Source: Methylobacterium aquaticum (lineage in GTDB: Bacteria; Pseudomonadota; Alphaproteobacteria; Rhizobiales; Beijerinckiaceae). From it: a DNA stretch of 64,000 nt. Numbering within the stretch: the stretch's first letter is position 1; every line of letters starts with the position of its first letter. The notes under the pieces are model-generated. The model was not told the origin of the DNA. It was given only the letters and a program-made list of their open reading frames with translations, and made no database searches. Below are positions 54,772 to 63,226 of the stretch, piece after piece. The stretch lies in assembly GCF_016804325.1 (NCBI RefSeq), contig NZ_CP043627.1:2121001-2185000 (forward strand), in the 5' to 3' direction. Position numbers and translations under genes: made by a program.

Positions 54772-55296
54772 ATGGCTGCGCGCAACGATGGAATCCTGCT
54801 CGCCGGACGGCTGCTCCTTGCCGCCGCCCTGCTGCCGGCGGCGATCGGGCGGGCGCTCAACCCCTCGGGCTTCGCCCTCACGCTCGCCGGAACCGGCATG
54901 CCGTACCCGAACGCCGTCGCGACGGCCTCGGTGGTGATCGGCATCTTCGGCCCGCTGCTCGTCCTGCTCGGGCTGCTGCCGCGCCTCGTCGGCCTCGGTC
55001 TCGCCCTCCACGCCGTGGTGGCGGGCCTGCTGCTGCACCGGTTCTGGGAGTTCTCCGGCGCCGTCGCCCGGATCGAGCAGGAGCTGTTTCTCGCCCAGCT
55101 CGGCCTCGCCGCCGGCTTCGTGCTCTATGCCGTCACGGGGCCGGGCGGCTGGAGCTGGCAGGGCTGGTGGCACGGGAGCGAGCGCGGGACCGCACCGGTG
55201 GCCAAGGATCCGGCTCCCAGGGAGTCGGCTCCGAAGCCGCCCCGCAAGCGGGCCGCCGCGCCCCGCGGGCCCCGCCCGGCCAAGGCCGCGGCCTGA
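54772..55296 (+). CDS. DoxX-family membrane protein
   Basis: A 174-residue protein with four membrane segments (ILLAGRLLLAAALLPAAIGR, VATASVVIGIFGPLLVLLGL, LVGLGLALHAVVAGLLLH, LFLAQLGLAAGFVLYAVTG) in the DoxX arrangement. A basic, Lys/Pro/Ala-rich cytoplasmic tail follows (PPRKRAAAPRGPRPAKAAA). DoxX proteins have been linked to quinone or thiol redox balance, but the activity of this group is unsettled. ATG 54772 has AAGGGG upstream; ATG 54757 is in frame. Confidence 0.85.
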   Translation: MAARNDGILLAGRLLLAAALLPAAIGRALNPSGFALTLAGTGMPYPNAVATASVVIGIFGPLLVLLGLLPRLVGLGLALHAVVAGLLLHRFWEFSGAVARIEQELFLAQLGLAAGFVLYAVTGPGGWSWQGWWHGSERGTAPVAKDPAPRESAPKPPRKRAAAPRGPRPAKAAA

Positions 55297-55321
55297 AGCC
55301 CCCGAGAACGGGACGGCAGCG

Positions 55322-56488
55322 TCAGGCCGACAACCGCCGCTCCTCGGCGGGGTGCGAATCGACGTAGCGGCCGGAGATGTCGCAGGCGACGCCGATCAGC
55401 CGGGGGCGGCCGTCGGAGGAGGTCATCAGGCTGCCGCGGGCCGAGATCCAGCGGATGCCGTCCTCGTGGACGATGCGGTACTGCGCGTCGTAGGTGCCCT
55501 CGCCCCGCAGGGCGGGCTCGAGGCTGGCGAGGACGGCCGGCAGATCGTCCGGCACCACCATCGCCAGGAAGAGCTCGTCGAGCGATCCCGTCGTCACGCC
55601 CATCAGGTTCGCGCCGAATTCCGAGCAGGTGACCTCCCGGGTCGCCACGTCGACGTCCCAGGTCATCATACCGGCCGCCGCGACGGCGAGGCGCAACCGT
55701 TCCTCGCTGGTGCGCAGGGCCTCGGCGGCGCGGATCTGCTCGTCGATGTCGGCCATGGTGCCGACCCATTCCCGGATCGTGCCCTCGGCGCTCTCGAGCG
55801 GCACCGCGCGGCCGAGCATCCAGCGGTATTGGCCGCCGACGTGGCGTACCCGGTAGGTCGCGTCCAGCGGCGTGCCGCTCTGGCAGCAGGCGCGCCACAG
55901 GGCCTCGACCGCGCCGCGATCCCCCGGATGCAGGGCGTCGAGCCAGCCGAAACCGGAAAGCTCGGCATCGCTCAGGCCGGTGCGCGAATTCAGGCCGAAG
56001 GTCTGGATCAGGCCGCCGTCGGGGCCCGACCGCCACTCCACCGCCGCGCTCGCCTCGACCAGCGCGCGATAGCGCTGCTCGCTCTCCTGCATGCCGCTCA
56101 ACGCCGGCTCCCGCGAGCCGGCTGGCGAGGATGGTCCCGACGCCGGGGCGATCTGCCGGAAGCTCGGCTCGTAGCGGCCCAGCGGCAGGTCGATGCGCAC
56201 GTCGAGCGCGCAGGCGGGGTCGGCGTAGATCTGCTGCAGCACCTGGCGCAGGCGCCGGGCCTCGACCCGCACGATCGCGTCCGTCGCCGGATCGAAGCTG
56301 GTCGAGCGGCCCAGCGCGTCGGTCGCGATGGTATAGGACTTGAGCAGGCTGCCGCGTCCCGCCAGGCTCTCGCGCACGACGTAGGACAGGAAGGCGGAGA
56401 GCTGCGGCGATTTCCTCAAGGGGGGCAGGTTGAGCAGGGCGTCCAGGGTCGCGTGGATGCTTTCCGTTCCGATCGCTTCCCGATCCAT
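55322..56488 (-). CDS. PAS-domain sensor protein with N-terminal cyclase-associated helical domain
   Basis: A 388-residue cytoplasmic protein. Residues 1-120 (LDALLNLPPLRKSPQLSAFL, YTIATDALGRSTSFDPATDA, IVRVEARRLRQVLQQIY) match the domain found at the N-terminus of many rhizobial adenylate-cyclase-like and TPR regulators, probably DNA-binding. Two PAS/PAC domains follow, at about 140-262 (EQRYRALVEASAAVEWRSGP to GTMADIDEQIRAA) and 265-375 (LRLAVAAAGMMTWDVDVATR to GVACDISGRYVDS). No kinase, GGDEF or other output domain is present. ATG 56488 follows GGGAAAGAG. Confidence 0.85.
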   Translation of the reverse strand: MDREAIGTESIHATLDALLNLPPLRKSPQLSAFLSYVVRESLAGRGSLLKSYTIATDALGRSTSFDPATDAIVRVEARRLRQVLQQIYADPACALDVRIDLPLGRYEPSFRQIAPASGPSSPAGSREPALSGMQESEQRYRALVEASAAVEWRSGPDGGLIQTFGLNSRTGLSDAELSGFGWLDALHPGDRGAVEALWRACCQSGTPLDATYRVRHVGGQYRWMLGRAVPLESAEGTIREWVGTMADIDEQIRAAEALRTSEERLRLAVAAAGMMTWDVDVATREVTCSEFGANLMGVTTGSLDELFLAMVVPDDLPAVLASLEPALRGEGTYDAQYRIVHEDGIRWISARGSLMTSSDGRPRLIGVACDISGRYVDSHPAEERRLSA

Positions 56489-56596
56489 CACTCTTTCCCG
56501 TCGCCTTCCGTCGCGCGGCTGCGCTCCATCACGCCGCGATCGCACATTCGACCGGTGAAGCGAGCACTTGTCACCGCCTCCCCCACACACGGGAAG

Positions 56597-56624
56597 GTGA
56601 TACGAAGACGGGCTACAGTGTCAA
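56597..56624 (-). promoter_or_regulatory. Candidate sigma-70 promoter of the PAS protein gene
   Basis: On the minus strand TTGACA (56624-56619) is followed after 16 bases by TATCAC (56602-56597), inside the only AT-rich patch of the region. The -35 box lies in one of two AGTGTC direct repeats (56617 and 56640) that could bind a regulator. Confidence 0.5.
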
Positions 56625-56868
56625 GTTAAAATAAGTTTTAGTGTCCTGCCCCAGGGGAAGTATCCGGAGGGCGCGGCATTGCCGGAAGAGGTCCGGGACG
56701 GGAGTGATTCGGTCCAGCCGGACAGAGCATTGAGCGAAAGGTCAATGCTGCCTTGTCGCCACGTCGCCGGGCCCGGCTTGTTTGCAGGCTTCGGCACCCG
56801 CTTCTTTTCCTGATCGTAACGCCGAGCGGCCCGACCGCGATCGATCGGTCAAGATCGACTGGCGAAGA
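56625..56868. other. Remainder of the intergenic region
   Basis: Apart from an AT-rich patch (GTTAAAATAAGTTTTAG at 56625-56641) I see no gene, terminator or repeat here. Confidence 0.45.
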
Positions 56869-57570
56869 TCAATCGGCCAGGAGCCGTGCCCCGACCACCG
56901 CCGCCGCGGCCCGGTTCTGCACCCCGAGGCTGCGCAGGAGCGCCGCCATGTGGACCTTGACCGTGCCCTCGCCGAGCTGGAGCCGCCGGGCGATCTCCTT
57001 GTTCGAGCGTCCCTCGACCAGGAGCGCCAGCACGTCGCGCTGGCGCGGCGTCAGGTCGGGGATGCGGAGCTGGCGCCCGTCCTGCCGCCCGTCCGGACGT
57101 CCGTCGAAGGCGGGACTCCGCGACTCGAGCGCCGGGCGCGGGCCCGCCCCGTCGAGCACCGCCAGGGAGGCCGGCACGAAGACCTGGCCGTCGAGGACCA
57201 TGCCGACGGCCCGGGTCAGCTCGGCCGAGCCGATCCCCTTCGGGATGTAGCCGTGGACCCCGACCTCGAGGGCGGTGAGGATCTTGTTGCGCTCCGTCGA
57301 GGCCGAGACCACCGCCACCTTCACGGCCGGGAAGCATTCGCGCACCGCGCTCAGGCTGCCGGGGCCCTCCATTCCGGGCATCGCCAGGTCGAACAGCGCC
57401 AGGGTCACGGCGCCCCGGCGGGTCGAGAGCTGATCGACGGCGGCGTCGAGGGAACCGGTCTCGACGACCTCGGAGAAGCCGAAGTTGCGGGTCAGGATCG
57501 CCACCACGGCGAGGCGGAAGAAATCGTCGTCATCCGCGATCAGGGCGACTGGCGGAGTCGGTTGGGTCAT
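56869..57570 (-). CDS. LuxR/NarL-family response regulator
   Basis: A 233-residue two-component regulator. The receiver domain spans about residues 8-125: acidic pocket ALIADDDDFF, phospho-acceptor Asp in ALFDLAMPGMEG, Ser in VAVVSAST and Lys in GYIPKGIG. A linker with Arg/Gly/Asp repeats (DGRPDGRQDGRQ) precedes a LuxR-type helix-turn-helix at about 170-225 (LTPRQRDVLALLVEGRSNKE, then GEGTVKVHMAALLRSLGV). No kinase gene is adjacent; it is an orphan regulator next to the PAS protein. Confidence 0.94.
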   Translation of the reverse strand: MTQPTPPVALIADDDDFFRLAVVAILTRNFGFSEVVETGSLDAAVDQLSTRRGAVTLALFDLAMPGMEGPGSLSAVRECFPAVKVAVVSASTERNKILTALEVGVHGYIPKGIGSAELTRAVGMVLDGQVFVPASLAVLDGAGPRPALESRSPAFDGRPDGRQDGRQLRIPDLTPRQRDVLALLVEGRSNKEIARRLQLGEGTVKVHMAALLRSLGVQNRAAAAVVGARLLAD

Positions 57571-57998
57571 ACCGTGGCGTCTCTGGAAACGGTCCGTGCG
57601 GCCGTCATCCTAGAGCAAGTCGGGGGCGGGTGGGTACCCTCCCGGCACGGAATAACTGGCAATATCAACGACCTATCGTACGGTTCGGCGTCGTCGCGAG
57701 GGGGCCGTGGCGAAAACGGCGCTGCACCATCGTGCCGGCTTCCCGTGTGCGCGGGCCTTTCGGCCGCCGCGCTGGTCTTTCCGCCGCGCCATGCGGCGCG
57801 TCATCGCACCGTCGCAGGGACTTCCGGTTCCGGATGGTGCCGGTATCGGGGTCGGCTTAAAGCAGATGCATGTCGGCACGCCGACGCTTCGCCCGTTCGG
57901 ACCTGTGTCGTGCCGCGGGTGTTCATCGCGAGACGGGCCACGACTTTCGCGACACTTGATCGGGGCCGAGCGGCTGCGGCGAAGCGAGAGGGAGCGCG
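57571..57998. other. Intergenic region between divergent genes
   Basis: These 428 bases separate the response regulator from the solute-binding protein. No frame looks coding (no recognisable domain, ribosome binding site or signal peptide). It presumably holds both divergent promoters. Confidence 0.45.
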
Positions 57999-59120
57999 GT
58001 GCGGAAGGCGGCATCGGCGAGTGGGAGGAGGGCAGGCCGCGCGGCTCTCCGGCGGTTCCGGGCCTCGCTCGCCCTCGCGCTCCGGGGTCGTGCGCTCCGG
58101 GGCCTTGCACTCTTGATCCTCGCGCTCCCGGGCCTCGCCGCCTGTCCGGCGCCGGCCGCGGCGGCGGACCGCACCCGGCTCGTCGCCTACACGGCCCTCG
58201 AGATCGAGCAGCTCGACCCGATCCGTCGGGCGATCGAGGCGGCGGTGCCGGACGTCGAGATCGCCTGGCTGCGGGCCTCGACCGGCATCGTCACCGATCG
58301 GGTCCTCGCCGAGCGGGACGCGCCGCAGGCCGACCTCCTCCTCGGGATCGCCGCCACCAGCCTGCTGCAATTCGAGGCGGCGGGCCTCCTCGATCCCTAC
58401 CGCCCCGCGGGCGTCGAGGCGCTGCGGCCGTTCTTCCGCGACCCGATCCCGCCCTACAGCTGGACCGGGATGGACGCCTATCTGGGGGTGATCTGCTTCA
58501 ACGTCGAGGTCGCGGCCCGCCACCGGATCACCCGCCCGAGCTTCTGGCGCGACCTCCTCGGCCCCGCCCTCGCGGGGCGGATCGTCATGCCGAACCCGGC
58601 CACCTCCGGCACCGGCTACCTCCTCGTCGCGGGCTGGCTGCAGAGCCTCGGGGAGGAGGCGGGCTGGGCCTACATGGACGCGCTCCACGGGAACGTCGCC
58701 GCCTACCTGCCCGGCGGCTCGGCCCCGTGCCGGGAGGCCGCGTCGGGGGCCGCCGCCGTCGGCCTCTCCTTCGACATGCGGGCCGCGGCCGAGAAGGCGT
58801 CGGGCGCGCCCATCGACATCGTGGTACCGGTCGACGGCACCGGCTGGGAGGCGGAGGCCTTCGCGGTCGTCGCCGGCCGGCCCCATCTCGCGCTCGCCCG
58901 GCGGGTGGCGGACTGGGCGGCGAGCCGCGAAGCCAGCGCCCTCTACGCCCGCAGCTTCGCCATCGTGGCCCATCCCGGCATTGCCCGCCCGGGCCCGCAC
59001 TACCCGCCCCATGCCGAGGCGCGGATGATCCGCAGCGACCTCGAGTGGATGGCCCGCAACCGGACCCGCATCCTGGCCGAGTGGCGCCGCCGCTACGGCG
59101 CCAAGGTCCGCGAGCGCTGA
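57999..59120 (+). CDS. Periplasmic solute-binding protein, iron(III)/aminoethylphosphonate type
   Basis: A 373-residue secreted protein from GTG 57999 (AGGGAG upstream). A long basic N-region precedes the hydrophobic core LALLILALPGLAAC, whose LAAC could be a lipobox. The fold is that of type II binding proteins of the Fe3+ and 2-aminoethylphosphonate ABC systems: TRLVAYTALEIEQLDPIRRA, then GIVTDRVLAERDAPQADLLL, YSWTGMDAYLGVICFNVEVA, IVMPNPATSGTGYLLVAGWL and AEAFAVVAGRPHLALARRVA. No permease or ATPase gene follows, so it may be a receptor for a two-component system such as the regulator upstream. Confidence 0.87.
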   Translation: MRKAASASGRRAGRAALRRFRASLALALRGRALRGLALLILALPGLAACPAPAAAADRTRLVAYTALEIEQLDPIRRAIEAAVPDVEIAWLRASTGIVTDRVLAERDAPQADLLLGIAATSLLQFEAAGLLDPYRPAGVEALRPFFRDPIPPYSWTGMDAYLGVICFNVEVAARHRITRPSFWRDLLGPALAGRIVMPNPATSGTGYLLVAGWLQSLGEEAGWAYMDALHGNVAAYLPGGSAPCREAASGAAAVGLSFDMRAAAEKASGAPIDIVVPVDGTGWEAEAFAVVAGRPHLALARRVADWAASREASALYARSFAIVAHPGIARPGPHYPPHAEARMIRSDLEWMARNRTRILAEWRRRYGAKVRER

Positions 59121-59234
59121 TCCCTCCCGGCGACCTTTATTTCTCCATCCTGCGGTATCAGACCCCTCGGGGCAGCCGATCGCCCGCGCGGGACCTCCTC
59201 CCGCCCGCGACGCGGCCGGAGGGCAGGGAACCGG

Positions 59235-60149
59235 ATGTATCACGCGGGCAAGGACGGCTGGCTCTTCCTCACCGGGGGCACCAACGAGGTCGCGGACCAG
59301 TACCGGCGGGTCCGCTCGATGGACCGGGTCCTGCGCGGGTGGCGCCGGCAGATCCTGCGGCGCATCCGCCGCGCCCGGAGCTTCGGCGCCCGCTACCTCC
59401 ACCTCGTGGTGCCCGAGAAGCTGAGCGTCTACGAGGACCGTTTCGACGGCCTGACCCTCGACCCGCGCCTCGCGCCGGTCCGCCGCCTCGGCACCCTGAT
59501 GCGCTGGTCCTGGCCGGGCCGGCGGGCCTGGATCGACCTCCTCGGGCCGATGCGGGCGGCGAGGACCGAGCGCGACCTGCATTACCGCACCGACACGCAC
59601 TGGAACATCCACGGCTGCCTGCTCGCCTACCGGCTGGTCTGCCGGGCCTGCGGGGCGCGCCCGCGCGTCGATTTCCTGGACCGGCCGTTCCACGAATTCG
59701 AGGCCGTGCTCGACATCGGCAACAAGCTCGCCGACCCGCCCCTCGAGACCGTGCACAACTACCAGCTCTTCCGCGATGCCGAGCGGGTCGGGGGAGGGCG
59801 CCTCATCGACGCCTTCACCGCCGCCGGCCGCCTCGGCGAGCTGCATAGCGGTGCCCACGCGGTCTACCGCAACCGCTCCCCCGACGCCGATCCCCGCATC
59901 CTGGTGCTGTTCGGCGATTCCTGCGCCAACTTCGCCGGGAACGGCCTGACCGCGATGCTGGCCGAGACCTTTCGCGAGGTCCACTTCATCTGGTCGTCGA
60001 ACATCGACTGGACCTATGTCGAGCGCATCCTGCCCGACATCGTGCTCTGCGAGCAGGTCGAGCGCTTCCTGCCGCGGGTGCCGGAGGACGATTTCGACCT
60101 GGCTTCCTGCGAGGCGGAGCGGCTGGCGGCGTTGGCGGCGGCGGCGTAG
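59235..60149 (+). CDS. AlgJ/AlgX-like SGNH-family protein
   Basis: A 304-residue protein like the SGNH-hydrolase domain of alginate O-acetyltransferases AlgJ and AlgX. It starts with GKDGWLFLTGGTN. Further marks are LVVPEKLSVYEDRF, the catalytic Asp-x-His motif in YRTDTHWNIHGCLLAYR, and the nucleophile serine in LVLFGDSCANFAG. No signal peptide or membrane anchor is seen, unlike AlgJ/AlgX, and no O-acylation membrane protein is adjacent. It could act on an internal glycan or sugar carrier. The assignment is by motif. Confidence 0.82.
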   Translation: MYHAGKDGWLFLTGGTNEVADQYRRVRSMDRVLRGWRRQILRRIRRARSFGARYLHLVVPEKLSVYEDRFDGLTLDPRLAPVRRLGTLMRWSWPGRRAWIDLLGPMRAARTERDLHYRTDTHWNIHGCLLAYRLVCRACGARPRVDFLDRPFHEFEAVLDIGNKLADPPLETVHNYQLFRDAERVGGGRLIDAFTAAGRLGELHSGAHAVYRNRSPDADPRILVLFGDSCANFAGNGLTAMLAETFREVHFIWSSNIDWTYVERILPDIVLCEQVERFLPRVPEDDFDLASCEAERLAALAAAA

Positions 60150-60299
60150 GGGCGCTGTAAGGCGCAGGAAACCTGATCCGGCCGGCCTTGACCGCCTGTA
60201 CGCGCCCGGCATGGCGCACCAATATGGATGGTGCCCGGACATGGGCCGTATTCGAGGGGACTACGTCGTCCGATCGGACGCGATGTGACGGGAAGGGCC

Positions 60300-60572
60300 A
60301 TGGACGCAAGAGAGGCCATCGCAACCGCGAAGCGCTGGATCGCAGACATTCATGCCGACGAGGATCTGCGCCACGTCGGCCTGGAAGAGGTCAGGAAGAC
60401 GGACGATGCCTGGCGCATCACGATCGGATTCTCGCGTCCCTGGGACGATCCATGGGTCGGCCCCGGGGCCTCGGTGCGGGATCGCGTTCTCGGTCGAACC
60501 TACAAGGTCGTGACGATCGATGATCGGACCGGAGATGTGCTCTCGTCCGAGATTCGCGAGCCCGCCCATTGA
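60300..60572 (+). CDS. Small alpha-beta protein, partner of the PIN protein
   Basis: A 90-residue protein from ATG 60300 (GGGAAGGG upstream). It begins with a helix (DAREAIATAKRWIADIHADE) and a strand-helix-strand part (VRKTDDAWRITIGFSRPWDD), and ends in RTYKVVTIDDRTGDVLSSEI, which resembles the last strands of PepSY-like domains. Its stop codon overlaps the start of the PIN gene (TTGA). Given the coupling it may serve as antitoxin or as a companion; no DNA-binding motif is visible. Confidence 0.75.
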   Translation: MDAREAIATAKRWIADIHADEDLRHVGLEEVRKTDDAWRITIGFSRPWDDPWVGPGASVRDRVLGRTYKVVTIDDRTGDVLSSEIREPAH

Positions 60573-61027
60573 AGGCTGCGCTCACCATCCTCGACACCAA
60601 CCTCATGGTGCTGTTGATCGTCGGTCTGGCGTCGCAGGAATACATTCTGCGGCATAAACGGACACAGTCCTACACGGTCGAGGATTTCCTGCTGCTGCAA
60701 GATATCCTGGCAAGAGCGCCATCTGTCATCACCATTCCACACGTCCTCGCCGAGACCTCCAACCTTGTTCGTCAATTCGCCGAGCCGGGTCGCACGCGCC
60801 TCTGCGCGGTCTCGCAAAACTTCGTTGTCGATTGCGTAGAGACAACGGTTGCGAGCAAGGCAGCGGCGGGGCGGCCCGAGTTTCGCTTCCTCGGATTGAC
60901 CGACGCGGCTCTTCTGGAGGCGCAGAACGATACGTCGGTTCTGCTGACCGACGACCTCGACCTCTACGTGGCGAGCGTGAGTGCCGGTCGGCAGGCCATC
61001 AATTTTTCCCATCTGCGCGCCCGCTGA
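60569..61027 (+). CDS. PIN-domain protein (VapC-like putative ribonuclease)
   Basis: A 152-residue protein starting at TTG 60569 within the stop codon of its partner. PIN-fold acidic residues are visible: Asp in ALTILDTNLMVLL near residue 9, Glu in PHVLAETSNLVRQF near residue 59, and Asp pair in LLTDDLDLYVASV near the end. PIN proteins of this size act as metal-dependent RNases, often as toxins. The upstream partner is not a recognised VapB antitoxin, so the pair may be a non-standard module. Lower GC than its neighbours supports later acquisition. Confidence 0.8.
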   Translation: MKAALTILDTNLMVLLIVGLASQEYILRHKRTQSYTVEDFLLLQDILARAPSVITIPHVLAETSNLVRQFAEPGRTRLCAVSQNFVVDCVETTVASKAAAGRPEFRFLGLTDAALLEAQNDTSVLLTDDLDLYVASVSAGRQAINFSHLRAR

Positions 61028-61133
61028 CTCATTCCGGCGCCCCGCCCTCCACCTTGACGAAAAGCTGGCATATGCCGCTAATACGCCTGCGCCGGATGTG
61101 CCGGCCGCCCTGCCTCACGAGGAGCGCCTCCCG

Positions 61134-62519
61134 ATGGATGCGCGCACCCACCGCCTGCTCCATGCCCCGATCGGCCCGACGCTGCTGCGCCTCGCCGCGC
61201 CCAACGTCGTCGTCATGCTGGTCCAGGCCCTGGTCGGGCTGATCGAGACCGCCTTCGTCGCCGGGCTCGGCACCGATGCCCTCGCCGGCATGGCGCTGGT
61301 CTTTCCCGTGCTGATGCTGGTGCAGATGATCTCCGCCGGCGCCATGGGCGGCGGCATCCTGTCGGCGGTGGCGCGCAGCCTCGGGGCCGGCCGGCGCGCG
61401 GAGGCCGACCGGCTGCCGTGGTATGCCGCCGCCATCGGCCTGGTCCTCGGCCTCCTCACCACCGTGCTCGAACTCGCCTTCGGGCCGGCCCTCTACCGGG
61501 CGATGGGGGGCGAGGGCGCCTCGCTCCAGGCGGCCGCCACCTATGGCGGGGTGGTCTTCTGCGGCGCGACGCTGGTCTGGCTGTTCAACGCGCTGGCCGC
61601 CGTCATCCGCGGCACCGGCAACATGGCCCTGCCGGCGATCGTGACCAGTATCGGGGCCGCCGTGCTGGTGCCGCTCTCGCCGGCCCTGATCTATGGGTTC
61701 GGGCCGGTTCCGGGCCTCGGCATCGTCGGCGGCGGCGTCGCGGTGCTGGCCTACTACGCCGCCGGCACGGCGGTGTTCGTCCATCACATCTGGACGGGGC
61801 GCGGCCTCCTGCGGCCCGGCTCCCGCCCGCCGCGCCTCGCTCTGGCGCCCTTGCGCGACATCCTGCGGATCGGCGCCGTCTCGTCGATCGTCAGCGCCAC
61901 CACCAACATCACCATCGCCGCCGCCACCGCCTTCGCGGGGGAGGCCGGTCCGGCGGCGGTCGCGGGCTACGGCACGGGCGCGCGGCTCGAATACCTGCTG
62001 GTGCCCCTCGTCTTCGGCCTCGGCGCGCCGATCGGCGCGATGGTCGGGACCTGCATCGGCGCCGGCGACCGGGCCCGGGCGCTCCGGGTGGCCTGGACCG
62101 GGGCACTGATCGCCGGCGGGCTGACGGAAGCGATCGGGCTTGCCGCCGCCTTGTGGCCGCTGCCGTTCCTCGGGCTGTTCGGGCACGATCCGCAGATGCT
62201 CGGCGTCGGCAGCCGCTACCTCCACCTCGTCGGGCCGTTCTACGGATTCGCCGGGATCGGGCTCGCCCTCTACTTCGCCTCGCAAGGCGCCGGCCGGGTC
62301 GGCTGGCCGCTGGTGGCGGGGCTGTCCCGCATGGCGGTCTCGATCGGCGGCGGTTTCCTGGCGTTGCGCCTCGGCTACGGGCTCGACGGGGTCTTCCTGG
62401 CGCTCGGCCTCGGTCTCGCTGCGCTCGGGCTCATCAATGCCGGCGCGGTCGCCGCCGGTGCGTGGTTTCGCGGGGAGCGGGCGGCGACGCCGGTCCTCGC
62501 GGCAGCGGGAGGGGAATAG
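61134..62519 (+). CDS. MATE-family multidrug/sodium antiporter
   Basis: A 461-residue membrane exporter with 12 predicted segments in two MatE repeats (LLHAPIGPTLLRLAAPNVVV, ETAFVAGLGTDALAGMALVF in the first; ILRIGAVSSIVSATTNITIA, GAPIGAMVGTCIGAGDRARA in the second). ATG 61134 follows GAGGAG. It overlaps no gene but lies two bases upstream of the MaoC gene, so the two share a transcript. Substrates unknown. Confidence 0.93.
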   Translation: MDARTHRLLHAPIGPTLLRLAAPNVVVMLVQALVGLIETAFVAGLGTDALAGMALVFPVLMLVQMISAGAMGGGILSAVARSLGAGRRAEADRLPWYAAAIGLVLGLLTTVLELAFGPALYRAMGGEGASLQAAATYGGVVFCGATLVWLFNALAAVIRGTGNMALPAIVTSIGAAVLVPLSPALIYGFGPVPGLGIVGGGVAVLAYYAAGTAVFVHHIWTGRGLLRPGSRPPRLALAPLRDILRIGAVSSIVSATTNITIAAATAFAGEAGPAAVAGYGTGARLEYLLVPLVFGLGAPIGAMVGTCIGAGDRARALRVAWTGALIAGGLTEAIGLAAALWPLPFLGLFGHDPQMLGVGSRYLHLVGPFYGFAGIGLALYFASQGAGRVGWPLVAGLSRMAVSIGGGFLALRLGYGLDGVFLALGLGLAALGLINAGAVAAGAWFRGERAATPVLAAAGGE

Positions 62520-62521
62520 CG

Positions 62522-62977
62522 ATGACGCGGGCGCTGTATCTCGAGGATCTGGCGCCGGGCCAGGTCTACGGCTCGGGCGAGGCCACGGTGACCGAGGCCG
62601 ACATCGTCCGCTTCGCCGGAGAATTCGACCCGCAGCCCTTCCACCTCGACGCCGGGCGGGCCGCCTCGACCTTCTTCGGCGGCCTCGCGGCGAGCGGCTG
62701 GCACACCGCGTCCCTGACCATGCGGCTCCTCGTCGACAGCGAGCTGCGGCTCGCCGGCGGCATCATCGGGGCGGGCATGGACGAGCTGCGCTGGCCCAAA
62801 CCCCTGCGCCCCGGCGACACGATCCGGCTGGAAAGCGAGGTGATCGAGCTGCGCCCCTCCCGCTCGCGGCCGAGCCAGGGCCTCGCCAAGGTCCGCACCA
62901 CGACGCTGAACCAGCATGGCGAGCCGGTGCAGGTCCTGGTGGCGAACCTGCTGGTGGTGCGGCGGCCGGAGGGGTGA
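62522..62977 (+). CDS. MaoC-family (R)-hydratase / dehydratase
   Basis: A 151-residue hot-dog-fold protein of the MaoC dehydratase group. The active-site segment is FAGEFDPQPFHLDAGRA (Asp and His of the hydratase motif), followed by FFGGLAASGWHTASLTMRL and the C-terminal strand block RPGDTIRLESEVIELRPSRS. It probably hydrates an enoyl-CoA; the substrate is not clear. It follows the MATE gene directly. Confidence 0.92.
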   Translation: MTRALYLEDLAPGQVYGSGEATVTEADIVRFAGEFDPQPFHLDAGRAASTFFGGLAASGWHTASLTMRLLVDSELRLAGGIIGAGMDELRWPKPLRPGDTIRLESEVIELRPSRSRPSQGLAKVRTTTLNQHGEPVQVLVANLLVVRRPEG

Positions 62978-63035
62978 CGCGGATCGGTGCAATGCGGTCG
63001 CCAGTCGATCCCTGAACCGGAACCGACACCCTCCG

Positions 63036-63173
63036 CGTCATTCCGGGGCCGCGCCAGCGGAGCCCGGAATCCAGATACTCGGCTGGTAGAGAATAAATCG
63101 GGTCGCTGGCCGTTCTTTTCCTGAACCATCCGCGGTTCTGGATTCCGGGCTCCGCTGCGCGGCCCCGGAATGA
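63036..63173. repeat. Dispersed palindromic repeat, family B, copy 3
   Basis: Arms are CGTCATTCCGGGGCCGCG and CGCGGCCCCGGAATGAC with inner arms GGAGCCCGGAATCCAG / CTGGATTCCGGGCTCC. It shares most of its length with copy 1 at 2595, including the flank GACACCCTCCG, and lies between convergent genes. Confidence 0.88.
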
Positions 63174-63226
63174 CCCTATGAGGTGGGGAGGTCGGCGGCA
63201 GGCTTCTTCGCGATGCACGCGCCGAA

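Noticed and set aside
57630..57998. Short open frames in the 428-base divergent spacer
   Set aside because: They lack ribosome binding sites and any recognisable domain or signal peptide, and are Arg/Pro/Ser-rich as in noncoding GC-rich DNA.
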